Below are positions 9,010 through 22,131 of a stretch of DNA of 64,000 nucleotides, in pieces. The notes under the pieces were generated by a model that ran no database searches, was not told the DNA's origin, and saw only the letters and a program-made list of their open reading frames with translations. Position 1 is the first letter of the stretch; each line of letters opens with the position of its first letter. The position numbers were made by a program, and so were the translations under genes. The stretch comes from Trachythela sp. YZ-2020. Its lineage: Eukaryota; Cnidaria; Anthozoa; Malacalcyonacea; Clavulariidae. Location: positions 124,001 to 188,000 of the forward strand of contig JADLSH010000365.1 in NCBI GenBank assembly GCA_016169945.1, written 5' to 3'.

Positions 9010-12000
9010 GATGAAATAAGCACAAGCACGAGCATGGTTCACACGATGAAATAAGCACAAGCGCAAGCATGGTTCACACGATGAAATAAGCACAAGCACA
9101 AGCATGGTTCACACGATGAAATAAGCACAAGCACGAGCATGGTTCACACGATGAAATAAGCACAAGCGCAAGCGTGGTTCACACGGTGAAATAAGCATGG
9201 TTCACACGATGAAAGCGCAAGCATGGTTCACACGATGAAATAAACACAAGCGCAATGGTTCACACGATGAAATAAACACAAGCGCGAGCATGGTTCACGA
9301 TGAAATAAACACAAGCGCGAGCATGGTTCACGCATGGTTCACACGATGAAATAAACACAAGCGCGAGCATGGTTCACACGATGAAATAAGCACAAGCGCA
9401 AGCATGGTTCACACGATGAAATAAGCACAAGCGCAAGCGTGGTTCACACGATGAAATAAACACAAGCGCGAGCATGGTTCACACGTTGAAATAAACACAA
9501 GCGCGAGCATGGTTCACACGATGAAATAAGCACAAGCGCGAGCATGGTTCACACGATGAAATAAACACAAGCGCGAGCATGGTTCACACGATGAAATAAG
9601 CACAAGCGCAAGCGTGGTTCATACGATGAAATAAACACAAGCACGAGCATGGTTCACACGATGAAATAAGCACAAGCACGAGCGTGGTTCACACGATGAA
9701 ATAAGCACAAGCGCGAGCATGGTTCACACGATGAAATAACCACGCATGGTTCACACGATGAAATAAACACAAGCACAAGCATGGTTCACACGATGAAATA
9801 AGCACAAGCGCGAGCATGGTTCACACGATGAAATAAGCACAAGCACAAGCATGGTTCACACGATGAAATAAGCAAGCACAAGCGTAGCATGGTCACACGA
9901 TGAAATAAGCACAAGCACGAGCATGGTTCACACGATGAAATAAGCACAAGCACAAGCATGGTTCACACGATGAAATAAGCACAAGCGCGAGCATGGTTCA
10001 CACGATGAAATAAGCACAAGCAGCATGGTTCACGATGAAATAAGCACAAGCTCGAGCATGGTTCACACGATGAAATAAGCACAAGCGCAAGCATGGTTCA
10101 CACGATGAAATAAGCACAAGCGCAAGCCTGGTTCACACGATGAAATAAGCACAAGCGCAAGCCTGGTTCACACGATGAAATAAGCACAAGCGCAAGCCTG
10201 GTTCACACGATGAAATAAGCACAAGCGCAAGCATGGTTCACACGATGAAATAAGCACAAGCGCAAGCATGGTTCACACGATGAAATAAGCACAAGGGCGA
10301 GCATGGTTCACACGATGAAATAAGCACAAGCACAAGCATGGTTCACACGATGAAATAAGCACAAGCGCAAGCATGGTTCACACGATGAAATAAGCACAAG
10401 CGCAAGCATGGTTCACACGATGAAATAAGCACAAGCACAAGCATGGTTCACACGATGAAATAAGCACAAGCACAAGCATGGTTCACACGATGAAATAAGC
10501 ACAAGCACGAGCATGGTTCACACGATGAAATAAGCACAAGCGCAAGCCTGGTTCACACGATGAAATAAGCACAAGCGCAAGCCTGGTTCACACGATGAAA
10601 CAAGCGCAAGCCTGGTTCACACGATGAAATAAGCACAAGCGCAAGCCTGGTTCACACGATGAAATAAGCGCAAGCGCAAGCCTGGTTCACACGATGAAAT
10701 AAACAAGCTCAAGCATGGTTCACACGATGAAATAAGCACAAGCGCAAGCATGGTTCACACGATGAAATAAGCACAAGCGCAAGCATGGTTCACACGATGA
10801 AATAAGCACAAGCACGCATGGTTCACACGATGAAATAAGCACAAGCCTGGTTCACACGATGAAATAAGCACAAGCGCAAGCCTGGTTCACACGATGAAAT
10901 AAGCACAAGCGCAAGCCTGGTTCACACGATGAAATAAGCACAAGCGCAAGCCTGGTTCACACGATGAAATAAGCACAAGCCTGGTTCACACGATGAAATA
11001 AGCACAAGCGCAAGCATGGTTCACACGATGAAATAAGCACAAGCGCAAGCATGGTTCACACGATGAAATAAGCACAAGCACAAGCATGGTTCACACGATG
11101 AAATAAGCACAAGCGCAAGCATGGTTCACACGATGAAATAAGCACAAGCGCAAGCCTGGTTCACACGATGAAATAAGCACAAGCGCAAGCCTGGTTCACA
11201 CGATGAAATAAGCACAAGCGCAAGCCTGGTTCACACGATGAAATAAGCACAAGCGCAAGCCTGGTTCACACGATGAAATAAGCACAAGCGCAAGCATGGT
11301 TCACACGATGAAATAAGCACAAGCGCAAGCATGGTTCACACGATGAAATAAGCACAAGCACAAGCATGGTTCACACGATGAAATAAGCACAAGCGCAAGC
11401 ATGGTTCACACGATGAAATAAGCACAAGCGCAAGCATGGTTCACACGATGAAATAAGCACAAGCGCAAGCATGGTTCACACGATGAAATAAGCACAAGCA
11501 CAAGCATGGTTCACACGATGAAATAAGCACAAGCGCAAGCATGGTTCACACGATGAAATAAGCACAAGCGCAAGCATGGTTCACACGATGAAATAAGCAC
11601 AAGCCTGGTTCACACGATGAAATAAGCACAAGCACAAGCATGGTTCACACGATGAAATAAGCACAAGCACGAGCATGGTTCACACGATGAAATAAGCACA
11701 AGCACGAGCATGGTTCACACGATGAAATAAGCACAAGCACAAGCATGGTTCACACGATGAAATAAGCACAAGCACAAGCATGGTTCACACGATGAAATAA
11801 GCACAAGCATGGTTCACACGATGAAATAAGCACAAGCGCAAGCATGGTTCACACGATGAAATAAGCACAAGCGCAAGCATGGTTCACACGATGAAATAAG
11901 CACAAGCACAAGCATGGTTCACACGATGAAATAAGCACAAGCACGAGCATGGTTCACACGATGAAATAAGCACAAGCGCGAGCATGGTTCACACGATGAA

Positions 12001-15000
12001 ATAAGCACAAGCACAAGCATGGTTCACACGATGAAATAAGCACAAGCACAAGCATGGTTCACACGATGAAATAAGCACAAGCGCAAGCATGGTTCACACG
12101 ATGAAATAAGCACAAGCGCAAGCATGGTTCACACGATGAAATAAGCACAAGCACAAGCATGGTTCACACGATGAAATAAACACAAGCACGAGCATGGTTC
12201 ACACGATGAAATAAACACAAGCGCAAGCGTGGTTCACACGATGAAATAAGCACAAGCACAAGCATGGTTCACACGATGAAATAAGCACAAGCGCAAGCAT
12301 GGTTCACACGATGAAATAAGCACAAGCACAAGCATGGTTCACACGATGAAATAAGCACAAGCACAAGCATGGTGCACACGATGAAATAAGCACAAGCGCA
12401 AGCATGGTTCACACGATGAAATAAGCACAAGCACAAGCATGGTTCACACGATGAAATAAGCACAAGCGCGAGCACGGTTCACACGATGAAATAAGCACAA
12501 GCACAAGCATTGTTCACACGATGAAATAAGCACAAGGGCGAGCATGGTTCACACGATGAAATAAACACAAGCACGAGCATGGTTCACACGATGAAATAAA
12601 CACAAGCGCAAGCGTGGTTCACACGATGAAATAAGCACAAGCACAAGCATGGTTCACACGATGAAATAAGCACAAGCGCAAGCATGGTTCACACGATGAA
12701 ATAAGCACAAGCACGAGCATGGTTCACACGATGAAATAAGCACAAGCACAAGCATGGTTCACACGATGAAATAAACACAAGCGCAAGCGTGGTTCACACG
12801 ATGAAATAAGCACAAGCACAAGCATGGTTCACACGATGAAATAAGCACAAGCGCGAGCATGGTTCACACGATGAAATAAGCACAAGCACAAGCATGGTTC
12901 ACACGATGAAATAAGCACAAGCGCAAGCGTGGTTCACACGATGAAATAAGCACAAGCGCAAGCATGGTTCACACGATGAAATAAGCACAAGCACAAGCGT
13001 GGTTCACACGATGAAATAAACACAAGCGCAAGCATGGTTCACACGATGAAATAAGCACAAGCACAAGCACAAGCACAAGCATGGTTCACACGATGAAATA
13101 AGCACAAGCACGAGCATGGTTCACACGATGAAATAAGCACAAGCGCAAGCATGGTTCACACGATGAAATAAGCACAAGCGCAAGCATGGTTCACAGGATG
13201 AAATAAGCACAAGCGCAAGCATGGTTCAAACGATGAAATAAGCTCAAGCGCGAGCATGGTTCACACGATGAAATAAGCACAAGCGCAAGCATGGTTCACA
13301 CGATGAAATAAGCACAAGCACAAGCGTGGTTCACACGATGAAATAAGCACAAGCACAAGCACAAGCATGGTTCACACGATGAAATAAGCACAAGCACGAG
13401 CATGGTTCACACGATGAAATAAGCACAAGCACGAGCATGGTTCACACGATGAAATAAGCACAAGCGCGAGCATGGTTCACACGATGAAATAAGCACAAGC
13501 ACAAGCATGGTTCACACGATGAAATAAGCACAAGCACGAGCATGGTTCACACGATGAAATAAGCACAAGCACGAGCATGGTTCACACGATGAAATAAGCA
13601 CAAGCGCGAGCATGGTTCACACGATGAAATAAGCACAAGCCCAAGCATGGTTCACACGATGAAATAAGCACAAGCACAAGCATGGTTCACACGATGAAAT
13701 AAGCACAAGCGCAAGCATGGTTCACACGATGAAATAAGCACAAGCACAAGCATGGTTCACACGATGAAATAAGCACAAGCACAAGCATGGTTCACACGAT
13801 GAAATAAGCACAAGCACGAGCATGGTTCACACGATGAAATAAGCACAAGCGCAAGCATGGTTCACACGATGAAATAAGCACAAGCGCAAGCATGGTTCAC
13901 ACGATGAAATAAGCACAAGCACGAGCATGGTTCACACGATGAAATAAGCACAAGCGCGAGCATGGTTCACACGATGAAATAAACACAAGCGCGAGCATGG
14001 TTCACACGATGAAATAAACACAAGCGCGAGCATGGTTCACACGATGAAATAAGCACAAGCGCAAGCGTGGTTCACACGATGAAATAAACACAAGCGCAAG
14101 CATGGTTCACACGATGAAATAAACACAAGCGCGAGCATGGTTCACACGATGAAATAAGCACAAGCGCGAGCATGGTTCACACGATGAAATAAACACAAGC
14201 ACGAGCATGGTTCACACGATGAAATAAGCACAAGCACAAGCATGGTTCACACGATGAAATAAGCACAAGCACAAGCATGGTTCACACGATGAAATAAGCA
14301 CAAGCACGAGCATGGTTCACACGATGAAATAAGCACAAGCGCAAGCATGGTTCACACGATGAAATAAGCACAAGCGCAAGCATGGTTCACACGATGAAAT
14401 AAGCACAAGCGCAAGCATGGTTCACACGATGAAATAAGCACAAGCACAAGCATGGTTCACACGATGAAATAAGCACAAGCACAAGCATGGTTCACACGAT
14501 GAAATAAGCACAAGCGCGAGCATGGTTCACACGATGAAATAAGCACAAGCGCAAGCATGGTTCACACGATGAAATAAGCACAAGCGCGAGCATGGTTCAC
14601 ACGATGAAATAAGCACAAGCACAAGCATGGTTCACACGATGAAATAAGCACAAGCGCAAGCATGGTTCACATGATGAAATAAGCACAAGCGCAAGCATGG
14701 TTCACACGATGAAATAAGCACAAGCGCAAGCATGGTTCACACGATGAAATAAGCACAAGGGCGAGCATGGTTCACACGATGAAATAAACACAAGCACAAG
14801 CATGGTTCACACGATGAAATAAGCACAAGCGCAAGCATGGTTCACACGATGAAATAAACACAAGCGCAAGCATGGTTCACACGATGAAATAAGCACAAGC
14901 ACAAGCATGGTTCACACGATGAAATAAGCACAAGCACTAGCATGGTTCACACGATGAAATAAGCACAAGCACGAGCATGGTTCACACGATGAAATAAGCA

Positions 15001-18000
15001 CAAGCGCGAGCATGGTTCACACGATGAAATAAGCACAAGCATGGTTCACACGATGAAATAAGCACAAGCACAAGCATGGTTCACACGATGAAATAAGCAC
15101 AAGCACAAGCATGGTTCACACGATGAAATAAGCAGAAGCACGAGCATGGTTCACACGATGAAATAAGCACAAGCGCGAGCATGGTTCACACGATGAAATA
15201 AGCACAAGCACAAGCATGGTTCACACGATGAAATAAGCACAAGCGCGAGCATGGTTCACACGATGAAATAAGCACAAGCACGAGCATGGTTCACACGATG
15301 AAATAAGCACAAGCACAAGCATGGTTCACACGATGAAATAAGCACAAGCGCGAGCATGGTTCACACGATGAAATAAGCACAAGCGCAAGCATGGTTCACA
15401 CGATGAAATAAGCACAAGCGCGAGCATGGTTCACACGATGAAATAAGCACAAGCACAAGCATGGTTCACACGATGAAATAAGCACAAGCGCAAGCATGGT
15501 TCACACGATGAAATAAGCACAAGCGCAAGCATGGTTCACACGATGAAATAAGCACAAGCACAAGCATGGTTCACACGATGAAATAAGCACAAGCGCAAGC
15601 ATGGTTCACACGATGAAATAAGCACAAGCGCAAGCATGGTTCACACGATGAAATAAGCACAAGGGCGAGCATGGTTCACACTATGAAATAAACACAAGCA
15701 CAAGCATGGTTCACACGATGAAATAAGCACAAGCGCAAGCATGGGTCACACGATGAAATAAGCACAAGCGCAAGCATGGTTCACACGATGAAATAAGCAC
15801 AAGCACAAGCATGGTTCACACGATGAAATAAGCACAAGCACAACCATGGTTCACACGATGAAATAAGCACAAGCACGAGCATGGTTCACACGATGAAATA
15901 AGCACAAGCGCGAGCATGGTTCACACGATGAAATAAGCACAAGCACAAGCATGGTTCACACGATGAAATAAGCACAAGCACAAGCATGGTTCACACGATG
16001 AAATAAGCACAAGCGCAAGCATGGTTCACACGATGAAATAAGCACAAGCGCAAGCATGGTTCACACGATGAAATAAGCACAAGCACAAGCATGGTTCACA
16101 CGATGAAATAAGCACAAGCGCAAGCATGGTTCACACGATGAAATAAGCACAAGCACGAGCATGGTTCACACGATGAAATAAGCACAAGCGCGAGCATGGT
16201 TCACACGATGAAATAAGCACAAGCACAAGCATGGTTCACACGATGAAATAAGCACAAGCACAAGCATGGTTCACACGATGAAATAAGCACAAGCGCAAGC
16301 ATGGTTCACACGATGAAATAAGCACAAGCGCAAGCATGGTTCACACGATGAAATAAGCACAAGCACAAGCATGGTTCACACGATGAAATAAACACAAGCA
16401 CGAGCATGGTTCACACGATGAAATAAACACAAGCGCAAGCGTGGTTCACACGATGAAATAAGCACAAGCACAAGCATGGTTCACACGATGAAATAAGCAC
16501 AAGCGCAAGCATGGTTCACACGATGAAATAAGCACAAGCACAAGCATGGTTCACACGATGAAATAAGCACAAGCACAAGCATGGTGCACACGATGAAATA
16601 AGCACAAGCGCAAGCATGGTTCACACGATGAAATAAGCACAAGCACAAGCATGGTTCACACGATGAAATAAGCACAAGCGCGAGCACGGTTCACACGATG
16701 AAATAAGCACAAGCACAAGCATGGTTCACACGATGAAATAAGCACAAGGGCGAGCATGGTTCACACGATGAAATAAACACAAGCACGAGCATGGTTCACA
16801 CGATGAAATAAACACAAGCGCAAGCGTGGTTCACACGATGAAATAAGCACAAGCACAAGCATGGTTCACACGATGAAATAAGCACAAGCGCAAGCATGGT
16901 TCACACGATGAAATAAGCACAAGCACGAGCATGGTTCACACGATGAAATAAGCACAAGCACAAGCATGGTTCACACGATGAAATAAACACAAGCGCAAGC
17001 GTGGTTCACACGATGAAATAAGCACAAGCACAAGCATGGTTCACACGATGAAATAAGCACAAGCGCGAGCATGGTTCACATGATGAAATAAGCACAAGCA
17101 CAAGCATGGTTCACACGATGAAATAAGCACAAGCGCAAGCGTGGTTCACACGATGAAATAAGCACAAGCGCAAGCATGGTTCACACGATGAAATAAGCAC
17201 AAGCACAAGCGTGGTTCACACGATGAAATAAACACAAGCGCAAGCATGGTTCACACGATGAAATAAGCACAAGCACAAGCATGGTTCACACGATGAAATA
17301 AGCACAAGCACGAGCATGGTTCACACGATGAAATAAGCACAAGCGCAAGCATGGTTCACACGATGAAATAAGCACAAGCGCAAGCATGGTTCACAGGATG
17401 AAATAAGCACAAGCGCAAGCATGGTTCAAACGATGAAATAAGCTCAAGCGCGAGCATGGTTCACACGATGAAATAAGCACAAGCGCAAGCATGGTTCACA
17501 CGATGAAATAAGCACAAGCACAAGCGTGGTTCACACGATGAAATAAGCACAAGCACAAGCACAAGCATGGTTCACACGATGAAATAAGCACAAGCACAAG
17601 CACGAGCATGGTTCACACGATGAAATAAGCACAAGCACGAGCATGGTTCACACGATGAAATAAGCACAAGCGCGAGCATGGTTCACACGATGAAATCAGC
17701 ACAAGCACAAGCATGGTTCACACGATGAAATAAGCACAAGCACGAGCATGGTTCACACGATGAAATAAGCACAAGCACGAGCATGGTTCACACGATGAAA
17801 TAAGCACAAGCGCGAGCATGGTTCACACGATGAAATAAGCACAAGCACAAGCATGGTTCACACGATGAAATAAGCACAAGCACAAGCATGGTTCACACGA
17901 TGAAATAAGCACAAGCGCAAGCATGGTTCACACGATGAAATAAGCACAAGCACAAGCATGGTTCACACGATGAAATAAGCACAAGCACAAGCATGGTTCA

Positions 18001-21000
18001 CACGATGAAATAAGCACAAGCACGAGCATGGTTTAATACGATGAAATAAGCACAAGCGCAAGCATGGTTCACACGATGAAATAAGCACAAGCACAAGCAT
18101 GGTTCACACGATGAAATAAGCACAAGCACGAGCATGGTTCACACGATGAAATAAGCACAAGCGCGAGCATGGTTCACACGACGAAATAAACACAAGCGCG
18201 AGCATGGTTCACACGATGAAATAAACACAAGCGCGAGCATGGTTCACACGATGAAATAAGCACAAGCGCAAGCGTGGTTCACACGATGAAATAAACACAA
18301 GCGCAAGCATGGTTCACACGATGAAATAAACACAAACGCGAGCATGGTTCACACGATGAAATAAGCACAAGCGCAAGCGTGGTTCACACGATGAAATAAA
18401 CACAAGCACGAGCATGGTTCACACGATGAAATAAGCACAAGCACAAGCATGGTTCACACGATGAAATAAGCACAAGCACAAGCATGGTTCACACGATGAA
18501 ATAAGCACAAGCACGAGCATGGTTCACACGATGAAATAAACACAAGCACAAGCACAAGCATGGTTCACACGATGAAATAAGCACAAGCACGAGCATGGTT
18601 CACACGATGAAATAAGCACAAGCACGAGCATGGTTCACACGATGAAATAAGCACAAGCGCGAGCATGGTTCACACGATGAAATAAGCACAAGCACAAGCA
18701 TGGTTCACACGATGAAATAAGCACAAGCACAAGCATGGTTCACACGATGAAATAAGCACAAGCGCAAGCATGGTTCACACGATGAAATAAGCACAAGCAC
18801 AAGCATGGTTCACACGATGAAATAAGCACAAGCACAAGCATGGTTCACACGATGAAATAAGCACAAGCACGAGCATGGTTCACACGATGAAATAAGCACA
18901 AGCGCAAGCATGGTTCACACGATGAAATAAGCACAAGCACAAGCATGGTTCACACGATGAAATAAGCACAAGCACGAGCATGGTTCACACGATGAAATAA
19001 GCACAAGCGCGAGCATGGTTCACACGACGAAATAAACACAAGCGCGAGCATGGTTCACACGATGAAATAAACACAAGCGCGAGCATGGTTCACACGATGA
19101 AATAAGCACAAGCGCAAGCGTGGTTCACACGATGAAATAAACACAAGCGCAAGCATGGTTCACACGATGAAATAAACACAAACGCGAGCATGGTTCACAC
19201 GATGAAATAAGCACAAGCGCAAGCGTGGTTCACACGATGAAATAAACACAAGCACGAGCATGGTTCACACGATGAAATAAGCACAAGCACAAGCATGGTT
19301 CACACGATGAAATAAGCACAAGCACAAGCATGGTTCACACGATGAAATAAGCACAAGCACGAGCATGGTTCACACGATGAAATAAACACAAGCACAAGCA
19401 CAAGCATGGTTCACACGATGAAATAAGCACAAGCACAAGCATGGTTCACACGATGAAATAAGCACAAGCACAAGCACAAGCATGGTTCACACGATGAAAT
19501 AAGCACAAGCACAAGCATGGTTCACACGATGAAATAAGCACAAGCACAAGCATGGTTCACACGATGAAATAAGCACAAGCACGAGCATGGTTCACACGAT
19601 GAAATAAGCACAAGCGCAAGCATGGTTCACACGATGAAATAAGCACAAGCGCAAGCATGGTTCACACGATGAAATAAGCACAAGCGCAAGCATGGTTCAC
19701 ACGATGAAATAAGCACAAGCGCGAGCATGGTTCACACGATGAAATAAGCACAAGCGCAAGCATGGTTCACACGATGAAATAAGCACAAGCGCGAGCATGG
19801 TTCACACGATGAGATAAGCACAAGCACAAGAGTGGTTCACACGATGAAATAAGCACAAGCGCAAGCATGGTTCACACGATGAAATAAGCACAAGCGCGAG
19901 CATGGTTCACACGATGAAATAAGCACAAGCACAAGCATGGTTCACACGATGAAATAAGCACAAGCACAAGCATGGTTCACACGATGAAATAAGCACAAGC
20001 GCGAGCATGGTTCACACGATGAAATAAGCACAAGCGCAAGCATGGTTCACACGATGAAATAAGCACAAGCGCGAGCATGGTTCACACGATGAAATAAGCA
20101 CAAGCACAAGCATGGTTCACACGATGAAATAAGCACAAGCGCAAGCATGGTTCACATGATGAAATAAGCACAAGCGCAAGCATGGTTCACACGATGAAAT
20201 AAGCACAAGCGCAAGCATGGTTCACACGATGAAATAAGCACAAGGGCGAGCATGGTTCACACGATGAAATAAACACAAGCACAAGCATGGTTCACACGAT
20301 GAAATAAGCACAAGCGCAAGCATGGTTCACACGATGAAATAAACACAAGCGCAAGCATGGTTCACACGATGAAATAAGCACAAGCACAAGCATGGTTCAC
20401 ACGATGAAATAAGCACAAGCACTAGCATGGTTCACACGATGAAATAAGCACAAGCACGAGCATGGTTCACACGATGAAATAAGCACAAGCGCGAGCATGG
20501 TTCACACGATGAAATAAGCACAAGCATGGTTCACACGATGAAATAAGCACAAGCACAAGCATGGTTCACACGATGAAATAAGCACAAGCACAAGCATGGT
20601 TCACACGATGAAATAAGCAGAAGCACGAGCATGGTTCACACGATGAAATAAGCACAAGCGCGAGCATGGTTCACACGATGAAATAAGCACAAGCACAAGC
20701 ATGGTTCACACGATGAAATAAGCACAAGCGCGAGCATGGTTCACACGATGAAATAAACACAAGCGCGAGCATGGTTCACACGATGAAATAAGCACAAGCA
20801 CAAGCATGGTTCACACGATGAAATAAGCACAAGCACAAGCATGGTTCACACGATGAAATAAGCACAAGCGCGAGCATGGTTCACACGATGAAATAAGCAC
20901 AAGCACAAGCATGGTTCACACGATGAAATAAGCACAAGCACAAGCATGGTTCACACGATGAAATAAGCACAAGCGCAAGCATGGTTCACACGATGAAATA

Positions 21001-22040
21001 AGCACAAGCGCGAGCATGGTTCACACGATGAAATAAGCACAAGCACAAGCATGGTTCACACGATGAAATAAGCACAAGCGCGAGCATGGTTCACACGATG
21101 AAATAAACACAAGCGCGAGCATGGTTCACTCGATGAAATAAGCACAAGCACAAGCATGGTTCACACGATGAAATAAGCACAAGCACAAGCATGGTTCACA
21201 CGATGAAATAAGCACAAGCGCGAGCATGGTTCACACGATGAAATAAGCACAAGCACAAGCATGGTTCACACGATGAAATAAGCACAAGCACAAGCATGGT
21301 TCACACGATGAAATAAGCACAAGCGCGAGCATGGTTCACACGATGAAATAAGCACAAGCGCGAGCATGGTTCACACGATGAAATAAGCACAAGGACAAGC
21401 ATGGTTCACATGATGAAATAAGCACAAGCACAAGCATGGTTCACACGAAGAAATAAGCACAAGCGCGAGCATGGTTCACACGATGAAATAAGCACAAGCG
21501 CAAGCATGGTTCACACGATGAAATAAGCACAAGCACAAGCATGGTTCACACGATGAATAAATCACAAGCGCAAGCATGGTTCACACGATGAAATAACCAC
21601 AAGCGCAAGCATGGTTCACACAATGAAATAAGTACAAGCGCAAGCATGGTTCACACGATGAAATAAGCACAAGCACAAGCATGGTTCACACGATGAAATA
21701 AGCACAAGCACGAGCATGGTTCACACGATGAGATAAACACAAGCGCAAGCATGGTTCACACGATGAAATAAGCACAAGCACAAGCATGGTTCACACGATG
21801 AAATAAGCACAAGCACAAGCATGGTTCACACGATGAAATAAGCACAAGCGCGAGCATGGTTCACACGATGAAATAAGCACAAGCGCAAGCACAAGCATGG
21901 TTCACACGATGAAATAAGCACAAGCACAAGCATGGTTCACACGATGAAATAAGCACAAGCGCGAGCATGGTTCACACGATGAGATAAGCGCAAGCACAAG
22001 CGTGGTTCACACGATGAAATAAGCACAAGCGCAAGCATGG
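9010..22040. repeat. 35-bp satellite array, about 370 monomers
   Basis: The monomer is gatgaaataagcacaagc plus RcRagcatggttcacac (R = A/G), 35 bp, repeated head to tail for 13,031 bp. Variation is concentrated in the caagcRcRagc part and in aaacac versus aagcac. Occasional monomers gain 6 or 12 bp (extra acaagc) or lose bases. The first kilobase is the most irregular. Longer blocks are duplicated inside the array (offsets of about 4,200, 846 and 5,485 bp). Open frames on the minus strand are by-products: 35 is not a multiple of 3. Confidence 0.98.
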
Positions 22041-22131
22041 CATGGCTAGAAATCCAATACAGTATGGCGGAAAAGCATGCGTGCAGAGCGCAAAATAAAT
22101 TAATTCAAAATGGCGGCTCTGTATAGAACTA
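22041..22131. other. short unique spacer after the satellite
   Basis: About 90 bp between the last monomer and the TA of the next element. It contains two atggcgg-type motifs (agtatggcgg and aaaatggcgg). No match to the flanks of A, B or C is apparent. Confidence 0.6.

Noticed and set aside
12269..12475. 68-residue minus-strand open frame in the satellite, repeated at 16,481-16,687
   Set aside because: It follows from the monomer sequence; 35 bp is not a multiple of three, so the frame cycles every three monomers and stops at variant monomers. The two identical frames only reflect the 4.2-kb duplication.
9010..22040. CRISPR-like array
   Set aside because: There are no unique spacers; monomers are head to tail with point variation, in an animal genome.
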